Source: Caldifarciminota bacterium (GTDB lineage: Bacteria > Hydrothermota > Hydrothermia > S141-80). From it: a DNA stretch of 9,627 nt. The DNA lies in contig JALUJC010000198.1 of NCBI GenBank assembly GCA_027053375.1, positions 1 through 9,627 on the forward strand, read 5' to 3'. Below the pieces are notes generated by a model, which was not told the DNA's origin, ran no database searches, and saw only the letters and a program-made list of their open reading frames with translations. Made by a program: the position numbers and the translations under genes. Below are positions 6,182-9,627 of the stretch, piece after piece (position 1 is the stretch's first letter; the number at the start of each line of letters is the position of its first letter).

Positions 6182-7570
6182 ATGGATGGGGCGGGTGAAC
6201 TGCTCGTCGTGGAAGACGGGCAGGAAATCTTCACGTTCGTCTCCCGAATGCTGGGAGACCGCCTGGCCATTCTGCGTGCAGGAGATTTCAGAGAAGCCCG
6301 TTTTCTCCTTAAAACCCACCCGATTCGTCTGGTGATCCTGGACCAGAACTTCTCCGAAACCCCCCCCGAACTCCGCCTGGGACGCAATCCGGAGACCGAA
6401 GGGCTTCGCATTCTGGAAAGGCTCCGGAAAGCCTATCCCGACCTCCCCATCCTGATTCTCACTTCTTATCCGGACCCCCGGCACGCCGAACGTGCCCTTC
6501 ATCTGGGCGCCACGGATTACCTGGAATGGGACGCCCTGGTCCATCAACCGGAGATGGTCCGTGAGCGGATCCTCCACCTGATGGGGGAGCACCCCGGTGA
6601 AGCCTCCGACACGCCTTACGAAGAACTGGAGGCGCTTCTGGGACGTCATCCTGCCATGCAGGAGGTGTACCGTGAACTGCAGGCTCACCTGCGGGGCAAC
6701 GCCCCGCTTCTCCTTGTGGGAGAACGGGGTGTGGGCAAGGAGATCCTGGCGCGCTGGGTGCACCGCGCCACGGGCACGACCGGTCCTTTTCAGTCTCTCC
6801 GGATCCTTGCCATTCCACCCCATCGTGTGGAGGAGGAACTGTTCCGTGAAGGGCGTGCGGGCACGACACCGGGGATTCTGCACAGCACCCAGGGAGGCGT
6901 GGTGTATGTGGAAGACCTGGTGGATTTTTCCCCCACCCTTCAGGGTCTGCTGATGGCCTGGCTTGAAGGCTCCTACTGGGCCTCGGTCTCTCCGGCAACC
7001 CCCCCCAACCGGCCCCGTCTTATCCTTGGTAGTTCCCGTCCTCCGAAAGACCTCCACCGTGAGGGCATCCTGCGTGGAGACCTTCTGGATCTTCTGGAAC
7101 CCTACGAGATCCGTATTCCACCGCTCCGCGACCGCCCGGAGGACGTGGAACACCTGGTCCGGGAATATCTCCAGCGTTTCGCCCGGGAGCAGCACCGGGA
7201 CACCACTCCCATCACCATCAATGCCCTGGGAGTCCTGAAAGCTTATCCCTGGCCCGGGAACCTCAGTGAACTCCTCGCCGTGCTCCAGGAATGCCTCTAT
7301 CGGGCAGAGGGGCGGGTGATCCGCATGATTCACGTGCTGGAGGTGCTGAAAAAAACCGGGTGGAGTGATCTGAAGCGCTCCCCACTGGAGGATCCCACCA
7401 TCTATCGCTTTCTGACCACCCACACACTGCGGGAAATTGAAGAACTCGCCATCCAGGCGGTTTTAAGAGAAACAGAGTACAACAAACGAAAGGCCGCCGA
7501 GCGGCTCGGCATTGGCCTTTCCACCCTCTATCAGAAACTCCGCTCCCGCAGCGAAGACTCCCCTGACTGA
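6182..7570 (+). CDS. Receiver - degenerate sigma-54-type AAA+ - Fis-type HTH regulator
   Basis: The 462-residue protein has NtrC-like architecture. The receiver domain (about 5-130) has acidic residues E11/D12, a probable phospho-acceptor D54 and T94, but lacks the conserved Lys, with DYLEW at 112-116 instead. The AAA+ domain (about 150-385) has Walker A GERGVGKE at 180-187. The GAFTGA loop that contacts sigma-54 is missing: only a short stretch separates EELF from the Walker B strand. Walker B reads VVYVED (240-245), so the usual Asp-Glu is Glu-Asp. WPGN follows, as in the family. A C-terminal HTH (about 434-453, RKAAERLGIGLSTLYQKL) is intact. It probably binds DNA but is unlikely to activate sigma-54 holoenzyme alone. 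Alternatives are sigma-70 control, as in TyrR or HupR relatives, or a mixed hexamer. The start is chosen by the receiver's first strand. Its 3' end overlaps the convergent neighbour by 40 bp. Confidence 0.85.
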   Translation: MDGAGELLVVEDGQEIFTFVSRMLGDRLAILRAGDFREARFLLKTHPIRLVILDQNFSETPPELRLGRNPETEGLRILERLRKAYPDLPILILTSYPDPRHAERALHLGATDYLEWDALVHQPEMVRERILHLMGEHPGEASDTPYEELEALLGRHPAMQEVYRELQAHLRGNAPLLLVGERGVGKEILARWVHRATGTTGPFQSLRILAIPPHRVEEELFREGRAGTTPGILHSTQGGVVYVEDLVDFSPTLQGLLMAWLEGSYWASVSPATPPNRPRLILGSSRPPKDLHREGILRGDLLDLLEPYEIRIPPLRDRPEDVEHLVREYLQRFAREQHRDTTPITINALGVLKAYPWPGNLSELLAVLQECLYRAEGRVIRMIHVLEVLKKTGWSDLKRSPLEDPTIYRFLTTHTLREIEELAIQAVLRETEYNKRKAAERLGIGLSTLYQKLRSRSEDSPD

Positions 7571-8262
7571 GGATCCAGCGCCCGCAGGAACCACTCGGGT
7601 AGATCGGAAGACTGAAGAAGGGTGCTCTCTGCGTTGAGTGCCATTTGCTGAAGCAGGTTCCGAAGCTCCAGCAGATTGCCAGGCCAGGCGTATCGCTGAA
7701 ACAGATCCAGCAGGGAAGGATCCAGTCGCAATGACGGGTCAATCTGCTTTAAAAAATGACGGACCAGCGCGGGAATATCCTCCGGACGCATCCGAAGGGG
7801 AGGAACCTCAAACAGGTGGACACTCAGGCGATAAAACAGGGCTTTCTGAAACAGCCCGCGGTCCCTGCGCTGAAAGATGAGGGGGGAGGCACTGGCAATG
7901 ATCCGGTGGCTCGTCCCGGACGCCGGTTCTCTTTCCAGATAATAGCCCAGCGCTTTCTGTGCCTCGGGTGCCAGTTCTTCCAGCTGGTGGAGAAACAGGG
8001 TTCCTCTCTCTCGAATCCATCCCTCCTGTCCGCCGTTCAGGACCAGAAACTTTTCCACCAGGAGATCTGCAGACGCCCCTGTGCAGTCAAAGCGAAGAAA
8101 CGGTCCCTGTGCCACAGATGAACGTTCGTGGATCCAGCGCGCCAGGTGTTCCTTCCCCACCCCCACCTCGCCCACAATCAGAATAGGATCCGGGAGAGGG
8201 GCGATGCGCTCCGCCCGCTTCAAAAACTCCTGCATGGTCGGCGACAGTGCAATCATCTCCAT
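7531..8262 (-). CDS. Stand-alone degenerate sigma-54-type AAA+ protein, predicted pseudo-ATPase
   Basis: The 243-residue protein aligns with the AAA+ core of sigma-54 activators only. Walker A GEVGVGKE (31-38) is intact. At Walker B, where the family reads GTLFLDEI, it reads GTLFLHQL, so both acidic residues are lost (H92, Q93). The GAFTGA loop is replaced by a short unrelated segment (about 69-86), the first Arg-finger position is Gln (LFQKALFYRL, Q139), and sensor I is altered. PPLRMRPEDI and AWPGN are kept. It ends with no helix-turn-helix, so ATP binding without hydrolysis and no own DNA binding are predicted. Two starts are possible: M1 (8262) with AAAGGAG 10 bases upstream, or M3 (8256) with GAAGGG 6 bases upstream. 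It may instead be a decaying gene, but the clean frame and preserved core argue for use. The upstream neighbour ends in a strong terminator. Confidence 0.8.
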   Translation of the reverse strand: MEMIALSPTMQEFLKRAERIAPLPDPILIVGEVGVGKEHLARWIHERSSVAQGPFLRFDCTGASADLLVEKFLVLNGGQEGWIRERGTLFLHQLEELAPEAQKALGYYLEREPASGTSHRIIASASPLIFQRRDRGLFQKALFYRLSVHLFEVPPLRMRPEDIPALVRHFLKQIDPSLRLDPSLLDLFQRYAWPGNLLELRNLLQQMALNAESTLLQSSDLPEWFLRALDPQSGESSLRERSF

Positions 8263-8299
8263 CCCTTCACCACTCCTTTCCCTCGGGCGTCACTGTAAC

Positions 8300-8331
8300 A
8301 AAAAGGCCGGGGTGTGCAAGCCACCCCGGCC
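8300..8331 (-). terminator. Intrinsic terminator of the PspF-like regulator gene
   Basis: A perfect 10-bp GC-rich stem pairs GGCCGGGGTG (8305-8314) with CACCCCGGCC (8322-8331) around a 7-base loop. On the minus strand five T residues follow (8304-8300). It lies about 180 bases past the regulator's stop and only 38 bases before the next gene's start. On the plus strand no T-run follows. Confidence 0.85.
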
Positions 8332-8340
8332 CAAAACAGG

Positions 8341-8370
8341 AGGGTGCGCCGGAGGATCCGCCGACACCCT
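8341..8370. repeat. Second hairpin next to the terminator
   Basis: A 30-base imperfect inverted repeat has AGGGTG and CACCCT as outer arms and GGAG/CTCC-type inner pairing around a 3-base loop. On the minus-strand transcript it lies 9 bases upstream of the terminator stem. It may protect the 3' end of the mRNA or add to termination. Confidence 0.45.
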
Positions 8371-8509
8371 GCAATTCCATTGCCACAAGCACCCGCGTTC
8401 AGGAAAATCCCGGGAAACACCTTGCAGATCAACCTTTGATCTCCCGGAGGCCTTCCGAAAACGTGCCATATCTGAGAATGGTCCGGGTCTTTGGGTCCTG
8501 GGAATGGGA

Positions 8510-9478
8510 TCACCGACCGTTGTGGCTCCGACGAGAAAGTTTCCGGTAAAAGGTGCTTCGCGAAACCCCAAGTCGCTTCAGGGCTTCCTCCACGTTGCCA
8601 CCTGTTTCCTCAAGGTACCGCTCCAGCATGGTTCGCTCAAAACAACGCACCTTTTCCTTCAGGTTCCCGTGATGGAGCACCTGGGGTGCTGCGCAGGTGG
8701 AAGACAGCCAGTCAGGCAACAGATCCAGATCCAGCACCTCCCCTTCTGCAAGAAGGGCCGCATGCCGGATCACGTTTCGGAGTTCACGGACATTCCCCGG
8801 CCAGTTATGACACATCAACCGCTCAATAAACTCCGGGGTGGGGCGCAGTCCGGGACGCACCTCCTGGATAAAGCGATCCACCAGATAGGGAATCTCTTCC
8901 AGGCGTTCCCGAAGAGGTGGAATCTCCAGAACAAACACGCCAATCCGATAGAACAGGTCCGCCCGAAATCGCCCTTCATCTTTTTCCCGGAACAGATCCC
9001 GGTTGGAGGCGGCAATCAGGCGGAAGCTGGTTTTCACAAACTCCGTGCTTCCCAGAGGGAGAATCTCCTGTCTTTCAATCGCCCGGAGCAGCTTTGCCTG
9101 CAACGTCATGGGGAGCTCCCCGATCTCGTCCAGAAAGACCGTCCCTGACTCTGCTACCTCCAGCAAACCCTTTTTGTCCTTGCGCGCATCGGTGAAAGCA
9201 CCCTTGCGGTACCCGAAAAGCTCACTCTCAATCAGGTTCTCCGGCATGGCCGCACAGTTCAGCGGCAGGAACGGACGATCCCGCCGCGGAGAATGCTGGT
9301 GAATATACCGCGCCAGCACCTCTTTGCCTGTTCCCGTCTCACCCAGGATCAGCACCGGTTCATCCGTCTGGGCCACCCGGCGCGCCCGACCGAACAAACG
9401 CCGCATGGCTTCAGAGCGCACCACCGGCTCCACCACGGCCTCTCCGGCCATCTCCTGATGTACCCTGCGGGTGTTCAT
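8510..9478 (-). CDS. PspF-like sigma-54-dependent transcriptional activator (AAA+ - HTH, no sensor domain)
   Basis: The 322-residue protein is close in length and layout to PspF: about 20 leading residues, an AAA+ domain (about 21-250) and a Fis-type HTH (about 294-314, EALKRLGVSRSTFYRKL). It is expected to use ATP hydrolysis to open RNA polymerase-sigma-54 promoters. Walker A GETGTGKE (46-53), Walker B VFLDEI with D117/E118, the Arg-finger region GRFRADLFYRI, PPLRERLEEI and NWPGNVRELRN are all intact. The sigma-54 contact loop reads GAFTDA (93-98) in place of GAFTGA, with the following segment (RKDKKGLLEVA) as in other members carrying that variant. With no sensory domain, control should come from its own level or from partner proteins. 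The ATG at 9478 has GGGAG about 8 bases upstream. The gene has its own strong promoter and terminator. Its targets are not visible here. Confidence 0.9.
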   Translation of the reverse strand: MNTRRVHQEMAGEAVVEPVVRSEAMRRLFGRARRVAQTDEPVLILGETGTGKEVLARYIHQHSPRRDRPFLPLNCAAMPENLIESELFGYRKGAFTDARKDKKGLLEVAESGTVFLDEIGELPMTLQAKLLRAIERQEILPLGSTEFVKTSFRLIAASNRDLFREKDEGRFRADLFYRIGVFVLEIPPLRERLEEIPYLVDRFIQEVRPGLRPTPEFIERLMCHNWPGNVRELRNVIRHAALLAEGEVLDLDLLPDWLSSTCAAPQVLHHGNLKEKVRCFERTMLERYLEETGGNVEEALKRLGVSRSTFYRKLSRRSHNGR

Positions 9479-9519
9479 TTCCGGTCTCCCTTCCCGTTTT
9501 TTTGTCCTATTTCTGAAAA

Positions 9520-9548
9520 ACTATACACGTTCCGTGAAGATCTGTCAA
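9520..9548 (-). promoter_or_regulatory. Sigma-70-type promoter of the PspF-like regulator
   Basis: On the minus strand a perfect TTGACA (-35, 9548-9543) and TATAGT (-10, 9525-9520) are separated by 17 bases. Transcription should start near 9513, about 35 bases before the ATG. The gene therefore appears to be read by the housekeeping polymerase, not by sigma-54. Confidence 0.85.
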
Positions 9549-9552
9549 AAAA

Positions 9553-9564
9553 CACCCGCGGGTG
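9553..9564. promoter_or_regulatory. Perfect 12-bp palindrome upstream of the regulator promoter, candidate operator
   Basis: CACCCGCGGGTG is its own reverse complement. It lies 4 bases upstream of the -35 box, centred about 45 bp before the predicted transcription start. That suits an activator or a repressor, including self-regulation by the encoded HTH protein. Beyond it (9565-9627) I see only a second isolated TTTTGACA (minus, 9604-9597) with no matching -10 box. Confidence 0.5.
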
Positions 9565-9627
9565 GAGACATATTGGAGTTCTGGGTCTGATTTGGGTGTC
9601 AAAATCGGGACAGCCCGCCCTTTCCAC

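Noticed and set aside
5993..7423. 476-codon open frame on the minus strand opposite the receiver-AAA+ gene
   Set aside because: It has no recognisable domain, is rich in His, Gln and Pro as expected from the complement of a GC-rich gene, and the plus-strand frame has clear receiver, AAA+ and HTH motifs.
8455..8470. TGGCACG on the minus strand, resembling the -24 box of a sigma-54 promoter
   Set aside because: There is no GC at the required 10-base spacing for the -12 box.
9597..9604. Second TTTTGACA upstream of the PspF-like gene as another promoter
   Set aside because: No -10-like hexamer lies 16-18 bases downstream; the nearest AATATG is 22 bases away.
1..9627. CRISPR array, tRNA, rRNA, insertion sequence or phage genes
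   Set aside because: No regularly spaced repeats, transposase motifs, cloverleaf patterns or phage-like proteins were seen in either strand.

Overview
The window comes from a bacterium with moderately high GC, AGGAGG-type ribosome binding sites, near-consensus sigma-70-type promoters (TTGAC-17-TATAAT class) and relatives of sigma-54 activators. I cannot place the phylum from sequence alone. The reduced trigger factor and the gene order are compatible with several non-proteobacterial lineages.

Bases 1-4358 hold a tightly packed protein quality-control operon on the minus strand. It is transcribed right to left as tig (trigger factor), clpP, clpX and lon. All three junctions overlap (ATGA, GTGA, TGATG), which suggests translational coupling. 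lon runs off the left edge, so only its first 438 residues are here. A clear promoter for the operon lies at 4413-4441.

Bases 4359-4611 are a divergent control region. The tig promoter fires left, and a second strong promoter (4507-4535) fires right into trxB (thioredoxin reductase, 4612-5601). Between the two -35 boxes sits an almost perfect 11-bp direct repeat with a 20-bp period, a candidate operator that could serve both promoters and link redox balance to proteostasis.

Bases 5602-6181 contain no convincing gene. They hold a dense group of inverted repeats (5912-6048) and, at the right end, a possible promoter placed so that the next gene would be nearly leaderless.

Bases 6182-9627 carry three genes related to sigma-54 (RpoN) enhancer-binding proteins, in three states. 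The first (plus, 6182-7570) has a receiver domain, a degraded AAA+ domain with no GAFTGA loop and altered Walker B acids, and a Fis-type helix-turn-helix (HTH). The second (minus, 7531-8262) is an AAA+ domain alone, with an intact Walker A but His-Gln in place of the Walker B Asp-Glu, no GAFTGA loop and no DNA-binding domain. The third (minus, 8510-9478) looks like a working PspF-style activator: AAA+ plus HTH, no sensor domain, and GAFTDA in place of GAFTGA. It has a strong promoter with a 12-bp palindrome just upstream, and a strong terminator separates it from the second gene. The first and second genes converge and overlap by 40 bp. The simplest hypothesis is a local regulatory set in which one active ATPase is modulated by two pseudo-ATPase relatives. 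That is inference and is the most interesting lead in the window.
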